Assembly: GCF_008728515.1 (NCBI RefSeq)
Contig: NC_044980.1
Location: forward strand, 33,496,290 to 33,560,289
Source of the DNA: Papio anubis
Lineage: Eukaryota; Chordata; Mammalia; Primates; Cercopithecidae
Direction of reading: 5' to 3'
Length of the DNA: 64,000 bases
Shown: positions 53,087 through 63,840 of the stretch, piece after piece
Numbering within the stretch: the first letter of the stretch is position 1
How the letters are laid out: each line of letters opens with the position of its first letter
Position numbers and translations under genes: made by a program
Notes under the pieces: generated by a model
What the model saw: the letters and a program-made list of their open reading frames with translations, nothing else
The model's database searches: none
What the model was told of the DNA's origin: nothing

Positions 53087-55925
53087 CTTTCTACATATGG
53101 CTAGCCAGTTTTCCCAGCACCATTTATTAAATAGGGAATCCTTTCCCCATTTCTTGTTTTTGTCAGGTTTGTCAAAGATCAGATGGTTGTAGATGTGTGG
53201 TGTTATTTCTGAGGGCTCTGTTCTGTTCCATTGGTCTATATATCTGTTCTGGTACAAGTATCATGCTGTTTTGATTACTGTAGACTTGTGGTATAGTTTG
53301 AAGTCAGGTAGCGTGATGCCTCCAGCTTTGTTCTTTTGGCTTAGGATTGTCTTAGCAATGTGGGCTCTTTTATGGTTCTATATGAACTTTAAAGTATTTT
53401 TTCCCAATTCTGTGAAGAAAGTCATTGGTAGTTTGATGGGGATGGCACTGAATCTATAAATTACCTTGGGCAGTATGGCCGTATTCACGATACTGATTCT
53501 TCCTATCCATGAGCATGGAATGTTCTTCCGTTTGTTTGTGTCCTCTTTTATTTCATTGAGCAGTGGTTTGTAGTTCTCCTTAAAGAGGTCTTTTACACCC
53601 CTTGTAATTTGGATTCCTAGGTATTTTCTCTTTGTAGCAATTGTGAATGGGAGTTTACCCATGATTTGGCTCTCTGTTTGTCTGTTATTGGTGTATAGGA
53701 ATGCTTGTGATTTTTGCGCATTGATTTTGTATTCTGAGACTTTGCTGAAGTTGCTTATCAGCTTAAGGAGATTTAGGGCTGAGACAATGGGGTTTTCTAA
53801 TATGCAATCATGTCATCTGCAAAGAGAGACAATTTGACTTCCTCACTTCCTATTTGAATACCCTTTATTTCTTTCTCTTGACTGATTGCCCTAGCCAGAA
53901 CTTCCAACATTATGTTGAATAGTAGTGGTGCGAGAGGGCATCCCTGTCTTCTGCCAGTTTTCAAAGGGAATGCTTCCGGTTTTTGCCCATTCAGTATGAT
54001 ATAGGCTGTGGGTTTGTCATAAATAGCTCTTATTATTTTGAGATACATTCCATCAACACCTAGTTTATTGAAAGTTGTTAGTATGAAGGGCTGTTGAATT
54101 TTGTCAAAAGCCTTTTCTGCATCTATTGAGATAATCATGTGGTTTTTGTCATTGGTTCTGTTTATATGATGGATTACATTTATTGATTTGCATATGTTGA
54201 ACCAGCCTTGCATCCCAGGGATTAAGCCGACTTGATCATGGTGGATAACCTTTTTGATGTGCTGCTGAATTAGGTTTGCCAGTATTTTACTGAGGATTTT
54301 CACATCAATGTTCATCAGGGATATTGGTCTAAAATTCTCTTTTTTCGTTGTGTCTCTGTCAGGCTTTGGTATCAGGATGATGCTGGCCTCCTAAAATGAG
54401 TTAGGGAGGATTCCCTCTTTTTCTGTTGATTGGAATAGTTTCAGAAGGAATGGTATCAGCTCCTCTTTGTACCTCTGGTAGAATTCGGCTGTGAATCCAT
54501 CTGGTCCTGGACTTTTTTTGGTTGGTAGGCTATTAATTACTGCCTCAATTTCAGAACTTGTTATTGGTTTATCCAGGGATTCAACTTCTTCCTGATTTAG
54601 ACTTGGGAGGGTGTATGTGTCCAGGAATGTATCCATTTCTTCTAGATTTTCTAGTTTATTTGCATAGAGGTGTTTATAGTATTCTCTGATGGTAGTGTGC
54701 ATTTTTGTGGGATCAGTGGTGATATCCACTTTATCATTTTTTATTGCATCTATTTGATTCTTCTCTCTTTTCTTTTTTATTAGTCTTGCTAGCAGTCTAT
54801 CAGTTTTGTTGATCTTTAAAAAAAAAACAAAAACCGGCTCCTGGATCCATTGGTTTTTTTAAAAGTGTGTTCGTGTCTCTATCTCCTTCAGTTTTGCTCT
54901 GATACTAGTTATTTCTTGCTTTCTGCTAGTTTTTGAATGTGTTTGCTCTTGCTTCTCTAGTTCTTTTAATTGTGATGTTAGGATGTTCATTTTAGATCTT
55001 TCCTGCTTTCTCTTGTGAGCATTTAGTGCTGTAAATTTCCCTCTACATACTGCTTTAAATGTGTCCCAGAGATTCTGGTATGTTGTGTCTTTGTTCTCAT
55101 TGGTTTCAAAGAACATCTTTATTTCTGACTTCATTTTGTTATGTACCCAGTAGTCATTCAGAAGCAGGTTGTTCCGCTTCCATGTAGTTGTGCGGTTTTG
55201 AGTGAGTTTCTTAATCCTGAGTTCTAGTTTGATTGCACTGTGGTCTGAGAGACAGTTTGCTGTGATTTCTGTTCTTTGACATTTGCTGAGGAGGGCTTTA
55301 CTTCCAACTATGTGGTCAATTGTGGAATAAGTGTGATGTGGCACTGAGAAGAATGTATATTCCGTTGATTTGGGGTGGAGAGTTCTGTAGATGTCTATTA
55401 GTTCTGCTTGTTGCAGAGCTGAGTTCCAGTCCTGGATATCCTTGTTAACCTTCTGTTTTGTTGATCTAATATTGACAGTGTGATGTTAAAGTCTCCCATT
55501 ATTATTGTGTGGGAGTCTAAGTCTCTTTGTAGGTCTCCAAGTACCTGCTTTATGAATCTGGGTGCTCCTGTATTGGGTGCATATATATTTAGGATAGTTA
55601 GCTCTTCTTGTTTAATTGATCCCTTTACCATTATGTAATGGCCTTCTTTGTCTCTTTTGATCTTTGTTGGTTTAAAATCGGTTTTATCAGAGAGTAGGAT
55701 TGCAATTCCTGCTTTTTTTTACTTTCCATTTGCTTGGTAGATCTTCCTCCATCCCTTTATTTTGAGCCTATGTGTGTCTCTGCACGTGAGATGGGTCTCC
55801 TGAATACAGCACACTGACAGGTCTTGACTCTTTATCCAATTTGCCAGTCTGTGTCTTTTAATTAGGGCATTCAGGCCATTGACATTTAAGGTTAATATTG
55901 TTATGTGTGAATTTGATCCTGTCTT
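53087..55925 (-). pseudogene. L1 ORF2 remnant (endonuclease-reverse transcriptase), decayed and truncated
   Basis: ORF2p nicks target DNA with an N-terminal endonuclease and copies L1 RNA with a reverse transcriptase. Pieces of frame survive at 55398-55631 (endonuclease, with MGDFN), 54859-55344, 54391-54729, 53797-54315 (reverse transcriptase, with the FADD catalytic motif) and 53378-53662. The frame shifts at least twice, between the first and second pieces and before the last. The expected start codon at 55923-55925 reads AAG, not ATG. Roughly 945 of about 1,275 codons are present; the Cys-rich C-terminus is lost. Confidence 0.92.
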
Positions 55926-55988
55926 TATGATGTTAGCTGGTTATTTTGCCCATTAGTTGATGCAGTTTCTTCCTAGCATCAATGGTCT

Positions 55989-57015
55989 TTACAATTTGGC
56001 ATGTTTTTGCAGTGGTTGGTACCGGTTGTTCCTTTCCATGTTTAGTGCTTCCTTTAGGAGCTCTTCTAAGGCAAGCCTGGTGGTGACAAAATCTCTCAGA
56101 ATTTGCTTGTCTGTAAAGGATTTTATTTCTCCTTCACTTATGAAACTTAGTTTGGCTGGATATGAAATTCTGGGTTGAAAATTCTTTTCTTTAAGAATGT
56201 TGAATATTGGCCCCCACTCTCTTCTGGCTTGTAGAGTTTCTGCCGAGAGTTCTGCTGTTAGTCTGATGGGCTTCCCTTTGTGGGTAACCCGACCTTTCTC
56301 TCTGTCTGCCCTTAATGTTTTTTCCTTCATTTCAGCCTTGGTGAATCTGACAATTATGTGTCTTGGGGTTGCTCTTCTCGAGGAGTATCTTTGTGGTGTT
56401 CTCTGTATTTCCTGAATTTGAATGTTGGACTGTCTTGCTAGGTTGGGGAAGTTCTCCTGGATGATACCCTAAAGAGTGTCTTCCAACTTGGTTCCATTCT
56501 CCCCATCACTTTCAGGTACACAAATTAAATGTAGATTTGGTCTTTTCACATATTCCCATATTTCTTGGAGGCTTTGTTTATTTCTTTTTACTCTTTTTTC
56601 TCTAAACTTCTCTTCTTGCTTTATTTCATTCATTTGATCTTCAATCACTGATACCCTTTCTTCCACTTGATTGAATTGGCTACTGAAGCTTGTGCATGCA
56701 TCACATAGTTCTCATGCCATGGTTTTCAGCTCCATCAGGTCATTTAAGGTCTTCTCTACACTCTTTATTCTAGTTAGCCATTCATCTAATCTTTTTTTCA
56801 AGGTTTTTAGCTTCCTTGTAATGGATTTGAACATCCTTCTTTAGCTTGGAGAAGTTTGTTATTATCAAACTTCTGAAGCCTACTTCTGTCAGCAAGTCAA
56901 AGTTGTTCTCCATCCAGCTTTGTTCCTTTGCTGGTGAGGCGCTGCAATCCTTTGGAGGAGAAGACGTGCTCTGGTTTTTAGAATCTTCACCTTTTCTGCT
57001 CTGGTTTCTTCCCAT
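55989..57015 (-). pseudogene. L1 ORF1 remnant (RNA-binding chaperone), decayed
   Basis: ORF1p is the trimeric RNA-binding partner of L1 RNA. The start at 57015 begins MGRNQSRKGE, then a lysine/glutamate-rich coiled-coil region. The frame closes at 56782, shifts by one base, and reopens at 56666-56469 and 56330-55989. Those last two pieces share a frame but have a stop between them. Total length (1,027 nt) is that of an intact ORF1 plus one base, so decay is by small changes, not deletions. Confidence 0.9.
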
Positions 57016-58048
57016 CTTTGTAGTTTTATCTACCTTTGGTGTTTGATGATGGTGACCTACAAATGGGGTTTTGGTGTGGATGTCCTTTTTGTTGATGCTG
57101 ATGCCATTCCTTTCTGTTTGTAGTTTTCCTTCTAACAGTCAGGTCCCTCAGCTGCAGGTCTGTTGGAGTTTGCTGGAGGTCCACTCCAGACCCTGTTTGC
57201 CTGGGTATCACCAGCAGAGGCTGCAGAACAGCAAATATTGCAGAACAGCAGCTATTGCTGCCTGATCCTTCCCCTGGAAGCTTCATCCCAGAGGGGAACC
57301 CACCTGTATGAGGCATCACTCAGCCCCTACTGGGAGGTGTCTCCCAGTTAGGCTACACTCGGTTCAGAGACCCATTTGTGGAGGCAGTCTGTCTGTTCTC
57401 CAAGCTCAAACACCCTGGTGGGAGAATCACTGCTCTCTTTAGAGCTGTCAGACAGGGACGTTTAATTCTGCAGAAGTTTCTGCTGCTTTTTGTTCAGCTA
57501 TGGCCTGCCCCCAGAGGTGGAGTCTACAGAGGCAGCAGGCCTTGCTGAGCTGTGGTGGTCTCTGCCCACTTCAAGCCTCCCTGGCTGCTTTGTTTACCTA
57601 CTCAAGCCTCAGCAATGGCAGACGCCTTTCCCCCTGCTGGGCTGCTGCCTCGCAGGCCAATCTCAGACTGCTATGCTAGCAGTGAACAAGGCTCCATGGG
57701 CGTGAAACCTGCTGAGCTAGGTGTGGGATATAATCTCCTGGTGTTCCATTTGCTAAGACTCTTGGAAAAGCGCAGTATTTGGGAGGGAGTGTCCCATTTT
57801 TCCAAGTATAGTCTGTCATGGCTTCCCTTGGCTAGGAAAGGGAAATCCCCTGACCCCTTGTGCTTCCCAGGTGAGGAAATGCCCCGCCCTGCTTTGGCTT
57901 GCCCTCCATGGGCTGCACCCACTGTCCAACCCGTCCCAATGAGATGAACCAGGTACCTCAGTTGGAAATGCAGAAATCACCTGTCTTCTGCATCGATCAC
58001 ACTGGGAGCTGCAGACCAGAGCTGTTCTTATTTGGCCATCTTGGAACA
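57016..58048 (-). promoter_or_regulatory. L1 5' UTR / internal promoter remnant
   Basis: Leader upstream of ORF1. At its far end 58034-58044 reads GGCCATCTTGG, the reverse of CCAAGATGGCC, which is the YY1 site near the L1 start. Family knowledge: this region also has an antisense promoter, which here would fire rightward into 58.05 kb and beyond. Activity in this copy is not shown. Confidence 0.75.
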
Positions 58049-58138
58049 GACTCTCCTATGCCTCACATTTTCAAGTGTATAGCTTGCTGGGCAACAAACC
58101 TTGGCAAAACTGCAGAATAGCACCAAAGGACTAGATAG

Positions 58139-58422
58139 CTGGCTTGGCATGGTGGCTCACACCTGTAATCCCAACACTTTGGGAAGCCAAGGCTGATGGA
58201 TCACCTGAGGTCAGGAGTTCGAGACCAGCCTGGCCAACATGGCAAAAACCTACCTCTACTTAAAATACAAAAACTAGCCGGGCGTGGTGGTGGGTGCTTG
58301 TAATCCCAGCTACTGGGGAGGTGGAGTCATGAGAATCACTTGAACCTTGGAGTTAGAGGTTGCAGTGAGCCAAGATTATGCCACTGCACTCCAGCCTAGG
58401 CAACAGAGCAAGACTCCATCTC

Positions 58423-58450
<28 letters not shown>
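58139..58450 (+). mobile_element. Alu SINE (AluS-like)
   Basis: GGCTTGGCATGGTGGCTCACAC to a poly-A of about 28. CTAGATA occurs on both sides, a likely short TSD. Only about 90 bp from the L1 5' end. Confidence 0.95.
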
Positions 58451-58453
<3 letters not shown>

Positions 58454-58797
58454 AGATCTAGATAACAACATGAAGTCAGTTGCTGACTTCTTTTGCTGAC
58501 CATCTGTCCATGAATATTTATATGCCATCTCTCCAATCTCTCCAGACAAGACGGAAGCTCCTCGAGGGTCAAGAACATCTCACATTTCTTTGTGTGTGTG
58601 TGTGCAATGCTGTATCTTACATGCCAGTCAATAAATAAAGTTTCCATTTAAGACTTAGCAAATGGCATCCTAGAAATGTTAATCTATAATCTATGACCTT
58701 TTTAATGACAGTTGAATTAATTTCCATAGATACCACTCTCTTATTTCCTCTCAGACTTTGCAACTGTCTTATGCTTCTCAATGTTAGTAATATTTAC
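58451..58797. other. Non-genic sequence
   Basis: About 350 bp including a short (TG)n at 58591-58604. No gene. Confidence 0.5.
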
Positions 58798-59005
58798 TGA
58801 TATTATTTATTTAGTTCTTACTCTGTGCCAGACACTACTGTACAGGCTTCGTATATGTTAATTATTTAATCTCCAAAATAACCCAAGAGGCCGGTACTAA
58901 TGTTACCCCCATTTGGCTCATAAGGAAAATGAAGCCAAGGGAGATGAAGTAATCTGCCCCCAAAAGCACAGCTACTAAATAGAGAAACCAGGGTTTAAGT
59001 TTACT
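58798..59005 (-). mobile_element. MIR SINE
   Basis: Antisense MIR: GTTCTTACTCTGTGCCAGAC, CTCCAAAATAACCCAAGAGG, ACCCCCATTTGGCTCATAAG, CACAGCTACTAAATAGAG. Confidence 0.85.
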
Positions 59006-59089
59006 ACGTGATAGAGGACTTCTCGTTTCCCTTCTTAAAATAAATTCTTTCATTTTTTATCTTTAGTCCATATTTAAAAACAAAGAGAA

Positions 59090-59220
59090 GAGCCAGGCAC
59101 AGTGGTGCATGTGTGTTGTCGCAGCTACTTGGGATGCTGAAGTGGGAAGATCAATTGAGCACAGGAGTACAAGACCAGCCTGGGTGACATAGCAAGACCC
59201 TGTCTCAAAACATAGTTAAT
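59090..59220 (+). mobile_element. Alu monomer (FLAM_C-like)
   Basis: AGCCAGGCACAGTGGTGCATG, GTCGCAGCTACTTGGGATGC, CCTGGGTGACATAGCAAGACC: a single arm of about 125 bp ending in A-rich DNA. Confidence 0.85.
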
Positions 59221-59234
59221 AAAAAATACATTTT

Positions 59235-59372
59235 AGGCCAGACACAGGTGCTCGTGTCTGTAATCCCAAGACTTTGGGAGGCCAAGGTGGGAGGATCACT
59301 TGCACTCAGGAGTTCAAGATAAGCCTGGGCAGCAAAGTGAGACCCCCGTCTCTATAGAAACAAACAAACAAA
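59235..59372 (+). mobile_element. Alu left-arm monomer
   Basis: GGCCAGACACAGGTGCTCGTG to CGTCTCTATAGAAAC with an (AAAC)n tail. A second single arm, only 15 bp after the previous one. Confidence 0.85.
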
Positions 59373-59375
59373 GTC

Positions 59376-60579
59376 TCACAAAGTAAATAATAACAATACT
59401 AATAAATAAGTACAATATTTTTTAAAAGAGAAGATAAAAACGATATTCACCATGAATGCTGCCCAGTAGCTGACAACTGCTTGGGGCTGTAGAAGCCCAC
59501 TCTCCAGGCCGTGCTAGGAGAACTCCTGCCTGGGTGTTCCTTCTTTCTTCTCACTGACCTTCTGCAGAACTGGTTTCACTCACACCATTTAAAAATTTCT
59601 CCAAAATGCCACTGTAAACTCTAATGATTTTACATCCCTCTCAAACAAACATGAAATCAGCATGCCCAGACTTGAAGCAGAAGGCAGTGTGGTCAGGAAG
59701 GGAGAATCCAGATGAGAAGGAGCACACAGGATGTTCTCATAATTTACATTTGTTCCTATGAGCATGTTATGTTGGATGTAAATGGAGAGTGTCCTCTTAA
59801 GACACACAGTTTAAGTAATAATATTTCAAAATACTTCCCAGAAGCCCACAAAGCAAACACAAGACCCACTCAGACCTCTACCACCCTCTCTTTGACCTTG
59901 ATCCCAGGGTCTTTTGGTGGCAAGTTTCCTAGACTCACTTGGTGCCACCTTACTTTGTTTTCTGGTCTTCTCCAAGGGCCTCCAGAATTCCCTTCCCTGT
60001 TACATAATCTGAAAGGACAAACCTCCCTCTGGTTGGCCAACAGGGACCTGTATATCCTTAACACCAGAATCTTCCCTCCCCACTTTTGTGGTCTATTATC
60101 CTGAAGTCAATGTGTCTTCTTGGCTTTTTTGTTCTCAGCCTTCCAGGAATCCACAAGTGGAAGTCGCGTGGCCTCTCTTCCTGCTTCTGGTGGCTTCTGG
60201 GGACCTTCCACTCTAAACTCTAATCATTTAGAAGGAATGCTATTCATGTGGAAGGAATATTTTCACAGCGGTCTCCCTGACTCCCACAGTTCCATCCCTC
60301 TCCTCTTTTCTGGTTCCATGTTCTGGCATGTCACAGTACAGTCAAGCACATTTTCACAGCCTTCATCTTTTTATTCTGAAACTCAAACCAGAAGTCTAAA
60401 ACAAGAAACTACAGGGCTCTTTTTGAAAGAGAAGGCAAAAAAAGAATAATAATTTAGATAGAAGAATTCTCATCCTGAATATGAGAAACCTGCTTAAAGT
60501 CCATAGCTGGATAGTTACAAAAGTTTGTATTAAAGCAAAACAAAGAACTTGTGGAATGTTGTTCAATACCTTCACAGTA
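59376..60579. other. Non-genic sequence
   Basis: About 1.2 kb with no repeat recognised. The 130- and 109-codon + frames (59712-60104, 60120-60449) have no recognised domain; I do not call them. Confidence 0.5.
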
Positions 60580-60892
60580 GGCTGGGCACAGTGGCTCACC
60601 CCTGTAATCCCAGCACTTTGGGAGGCTGAGGTGGGCAGATCACTTGAGGTCAGGAGTTTGAGACCAGCCTGGCCAGTGTGGTGAAACGCTGTCTCTACTA
60701 AAATACAAAAATTAGCTGGGCATTGTGGTGTGCACTTGTAATCCCAGCTACTCGGGAGGATGAGGCAGGAGAATCGCTTGAACCCAGGAGGCAGAGGTTG
60801 CAGTGAGCTGAGATTGCCCCACTGCACTCCAGCCTCAGCGACAGAGTGAGACTCTGTCTCAAAAAACAAAACAAAACAAAACAAAACTAAAA
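60580..60892 (+). mobile_element. Alu SINE (AluS-like)
   Basis: GGCTGGGCACAGTGGCTCACC to an (AAAAC)n tail. Confidence 0.95.
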
Positions 60893-61002
60893 AACCCCAA
60901 AGAAACTATACATATAGATACATGTCTTCACAGTAGTACAACCATATGTCTTAAGCATGACCAATCTGCTGTGAAAAATGTCTCTTAAAAATGTGTTCAC
61001 GG

Positions 61003-61308
61003 CTGAGTGTGGTGGCTCATACCTATAATCCTAGTACTTGGGGAGGCCAAGGCAGGAGAGTCACTTGAGCCCAGGAGTTTGAGACTAGCCTAGGCAACAT
61101 GGTGAGACCCTGTCACTAACAAAAGATAGCTAATTTAACTGAACAAGGTGGCGCACACTTGTGGTCCCAGCTACTTGGGAGGCTGAGGCAAGAGGATCAG
61201 TTGAGCCCAGGAGGTCGAGGCTGCAGTGAGTTGTGTGCCACTGGGCTCCAGCTTGGGTGACAGAGTGAGACCATCTCAAAAAAAAAAGAAAAAGAAAAAA
61301 AGAAAAAA
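61003..61308 (+). mobile_element. Alu SINE, old (AluJ-like)
   Basis: GGCTGAGTGTGGTGGCTCATA to an A tail punctuated by G. GAGCCCAGGAGGTCGAGGC is J-type. Confidence 0.94.
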
Positions 61309-61461
61309 GTGTTAACTCATACAGTACAAAGATAGATTTTGAAAACAACAAGCAATCTATGTAGTCTACTAAGGATTTTAAAGAAAGCAAACAAAAAATG
61401 GAAGAATGAAAATGAAAAACAGAAACCAAATGGATACAGAGCCTTTGAAAAACATGAACGA

Positions 61462-61602
61462 AGCCGGGTGTGGTGGTGTGTACCTGTAGTCCCAGCTACT
61501 GGGAAGGCTGAAGTGAAAGGATCACTTGAGCCTGGGGTTGCAGTAAGCCAAGGTCGCACCACTGCACTCCAGCCTGGGCGACAGAACAAGACCTTATCCA
61601 AA
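61462..61602 (+). mobile_element. Alu single arm
   Basis: AGCCGGGTGTGGTGGTGTGTAC, GGGGTTGCAGTAAGCCAAGG, CTGGGCGACAGAACAAGACC: one right-arm-like unit of about 140 bp, abutting the next Alu. Confidence 0.82.
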
Positions 61603-61888
61603 GGCCGGGCGAGGGAGTTCATGTCTGTAACCCTAGCGCTTTGGGAGGCCAAGGCAGGTGAATCACAAGGTCAGGAGTTCGAGTCCAGCCTGGCCAATAT
61701 GGTGAAACCCCTGTCTCTACTAAAAAAAATACAAAAATTCACCGGGCATGGTGGTGGATGCCTGTGCAGCCCTAGCTACTCGGGAGGCTGAGGTGAGAGA
61801 GTAGCTTGAACCTGGGAGTCGGAAGTTGCAGTGAGCCGAGATCGTGCCATCGCACTCCAGCCTGGGTGACAGAGTGAGACTCCATCTC

Positions 61889-61915
<27 letters not shown>
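61603..61915 (+). mobile_element. Alu SINE (AluS-like)
   Basis: GGCCGGGCGAGGGAGTTCATG to a poly-A of about 18 and a further A-rich run. It starts exactly where the preceding single arm ends. Confidence 0.94.
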
Positions 61916-61921
<6 letters not shown>

Positions 61922-61925
61922 GAAA

Positions 61926-62334
61926 AGAAAAACATAGACAAGAAATCATTAATAGATTTGAAATAACTCATCAGCAACAGTAGTACACAGATTTACTATG
62001 GGTGCACTATTTGGATAAGAAAGAACACAAAGTATCTCATAAGCAGAAATTGACCTCAATGAAGAAAACAGGAATCTCGGAAGGGCAGGTTTAACTCCAT
62101 AATAGAAAACAAATGTACCAGAGATACCAACAAAAATAGCAACTCAGTTTAGAATCACTCTGTCAAGAAATCTTTCTGGAGCATCACCTTTTGCAAGGTC
62201 CATGGCAAGAACCACGCCACCCTTGTTACCTAATCTCCCTTTGCTTGCAATGCTAAAGTCAAGAGCCAGATTCTCTGACATGGCTGGGACAACCAATAAA
62301 ACAGTGGCCCCATTTTATGATAATCTAGGGAGAG
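61926..62334. other. Non-genic sequence
   Basis: About 410 bp, nothing recognised. Confidence 0.5.
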
Positions 62335-62470
62335 AGTATAAAATACCAATGCCTGGGCCCCACACCAGACCACTCTAGTAAGTATCCTAGGGTAGGGGGC
62401 CAAGGCAGTTGGTGATTTTTAAAAGCAGGCAATTCTAAATGGGCTGCCAAGACTGTGATACACTGTAGAG
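62335..62470 (+). mobile_element. MER5A-like hAT-Charlie element
   Basis: ATGCCTGGGCCCCACACCAG, GTTGGTGATTTTTAAAAGCAG: matches the centre of MER5A, whose terminal repeats are mostly lost. Confidence 0.65.
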
Positions 62471-62924
62471 GAAGCAAGAAAAGCTGCACATGGTGTACTT
62501 GTGGCTCCAAAAGCCACATTATTGATCCTGACTCTGTTATGTGGAAGCCACTTCTCTTAGTCTTCTGATAACCAATTAACTGCCTTCTTGATATTCATGA
62601 TTTCCTCATAATGTCCTCCTCCAGCACCGTAATTGGAGAATATATTATGGAATTTCTGATATGCACAGCCGAACAACCAACTTGGCCACACTGATGGCTG
62701 TTTGGATCTTAAAATGTTCCTTTTGAAGAAGAGACGGCCACCAAGATTAGCTTTCCATTTTTGTTTGCCTGTTCCAAGGCTGCTGTCACCTGGGTCCTAA
62801 GTGCTCTCATAGCAGTCTTCTGCCTGCGGAACTGGGAGAAGTAATGAGGTCAATATCAGAGTTTGTAAATAGAGGCAGCCTGAAGACAATATACTGAGGA
62901 GTGTTTCAAAGGACCACTGTGGTC
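62471..62924. other. Non-genic sequence with an open minus-strand frame
   Basis: A 79-codon stop-free frame without an obvious start lies on the minus strand at 62557-62796. Not identified and not called. Confidence 0.4.
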
Positions 62925-63100
62925 AGACATCCACGCTTTAGATTCTTGGCTCCACTCGTTCTGGTTTTATGACTCAGGCAAGTTGCTGGATCTACTTGAA
63001 ACTCAGTTTCTGCACCTGTGAAAACAGGGTAATACTACATCCAAGTTGCTGTGAGGATTAAGAAAAATCTTGCACCTACTAAAATTTCAATCCTGTGTCA
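62925..63100 (+). mobile_element. MIR SINE
   Basis: GATTCTTGGCTCCACTCGTTC, CAGGCAAGTTGCTGGATCTAC, AACTCAGTTTCTGCACCTGTG, GAGGATTAAGAAAAATCTTGC. Confidence 0.8.
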
Positions 63101-63109
63101 GCTCTTAAG

Positions 63110-63302
63110 CAGACAGTGTTGCACAGCAGTTAAGAATGATGCCTCTGGAGCCAGATTACCCTAGTTTAAATCCCAACATTGCTACTCACTAGCTGTGTGG
63201 CTTTGGGCAAGTTACTTAATCTCTCTGTGCTCCAGTTTCCTCTTGTGCCCCAAGGGGATAATTACACCTACAGGGCTGATGTATGGATTAAATAACCTAA
63301 CA
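63110..63302 (+). mobile_element. MIR SINE, first part (split)
   Basis: Very clear sense MIR: CACAGCAGTTAAGAATGATG, CTCTGGAGCCAGATTACCC, CTCACTAGCTGTGTGGCTTTG, GGCAAGTTACTTAATCTCTC. Interrupted at about 63303, resumed at about 63454. Confidence 0.92.
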
Positions 63303-63453
63303 TTAGGGTGACCTGGCATCCCAGTTTGCTTAGGACAGTTCCAGTTTATGCCTTTAGTCCTAGTGTTCTGGCTGGCTTAGAAGTTACCCATTCTCTTTCA
63401 TTCTCAAAATTGTCCCAGATTAGACATTTAACTATACAGTCATCATAGTTAAT
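63303..63453. mobile_element. Short DNA transposon inside a MIR
   Basis: Begins TTAGGGTGACCTGGCATCCC, has GGACAGTTCCAGTTTATGCC in the middle and ends GTCATCATAGTTAAT. About 150 bp. The ends look like eroded inverted repeats ('gggtgacc...' and '...gtcatca'). A hAT-type non-autonomous element is likely. Confidence 0.6.
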
Positions 63454-63530
63454 ATATACATGGCTTAGAAAAGTACTTAGTATAGAATAGATGCTAAATA
63501 TATGTTAGCTGCTAATATTAGCTCCTATAG
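63454..63530 (+). mobile_element. MIR SINE, second part
   Basis: AAAGTACTTAGTATAGAATAG and GATGCTAAATATATGTTAGC are the MIR 3' end continuing 63110-63302. Confidence 0.75.
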
Positions 63531-63840
63531 CAGTAGTAACCAATAGAAATATGTAAACCATGTACACTTTTAAATTTTCTAGTAACTACATTTCTAAAAG
63601 TAAAAAAGAAATAGGTGAAATTAGTGTTGAGAATATATTTAATCCAATACATCCCAAAATTATTTCAATGACTGATATAAAAAGTATTAGTAAGGCATTT
63701 TTTCATTTTGTAAAATACTAAGCCTTTGAAATCTGGTGTGAATTGCATTTACAGCATATCACAATTCAGACTAGCAACATTTCAAGTGTCCAGTAACCAT
63801 GTGTGGCTAGCAGCTAACATGCTGCCCAGCACAGTTCTAA
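63531..63840. mobile_element. hAT-Charlie-type DNA transposon
   Basis: CCAATAGAAATATGTAAACC, TTTTAAATTTTCTAGTAAC, GTCCAGTAACCATGTGTGGC, ending CCCAGCACAGTTCTAAGG. A familiar non-autonomous hAT element, about 310 bp. Confidence 0.75.

Larger units (their letters stand above)
53087..58048 (-). mobile_element. Primate L1 LINE, 5' end present, 3' end missing
   Basis: About 4.96 kb of a roughly 6-kb element. Transcribed leftward: 5' UTR 57016-58048, ORF1 55989-57015, ORF2 from 55925 to the break at 53087. The last third of ORF2, the 3' UTR and poly-A are absent. No Alu interrupts it although Alus are dense on both sides, which suggests a fairly late insertion. Both frames carry stops and frameshifts, so it cannot move on its own. 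Confidence 0.95.

Noticed and set aside
53076..53087. GTGAGCACTCAC as a possible regulatory palindrome.
   Set aside because: A 12-bp imperfect palindrome occurs often by chance; kept only as a remark about the L1 break point.
57490..58120. Plus-strand frames of 71-131 codons antisense to the L1 leader, in the place where primate-specific L1 ORF0 is known.
   Set aside because: I could not match them to ORF0 with confidence from the sequence alone, and the copy is old and decayed. Not called as a CDS.
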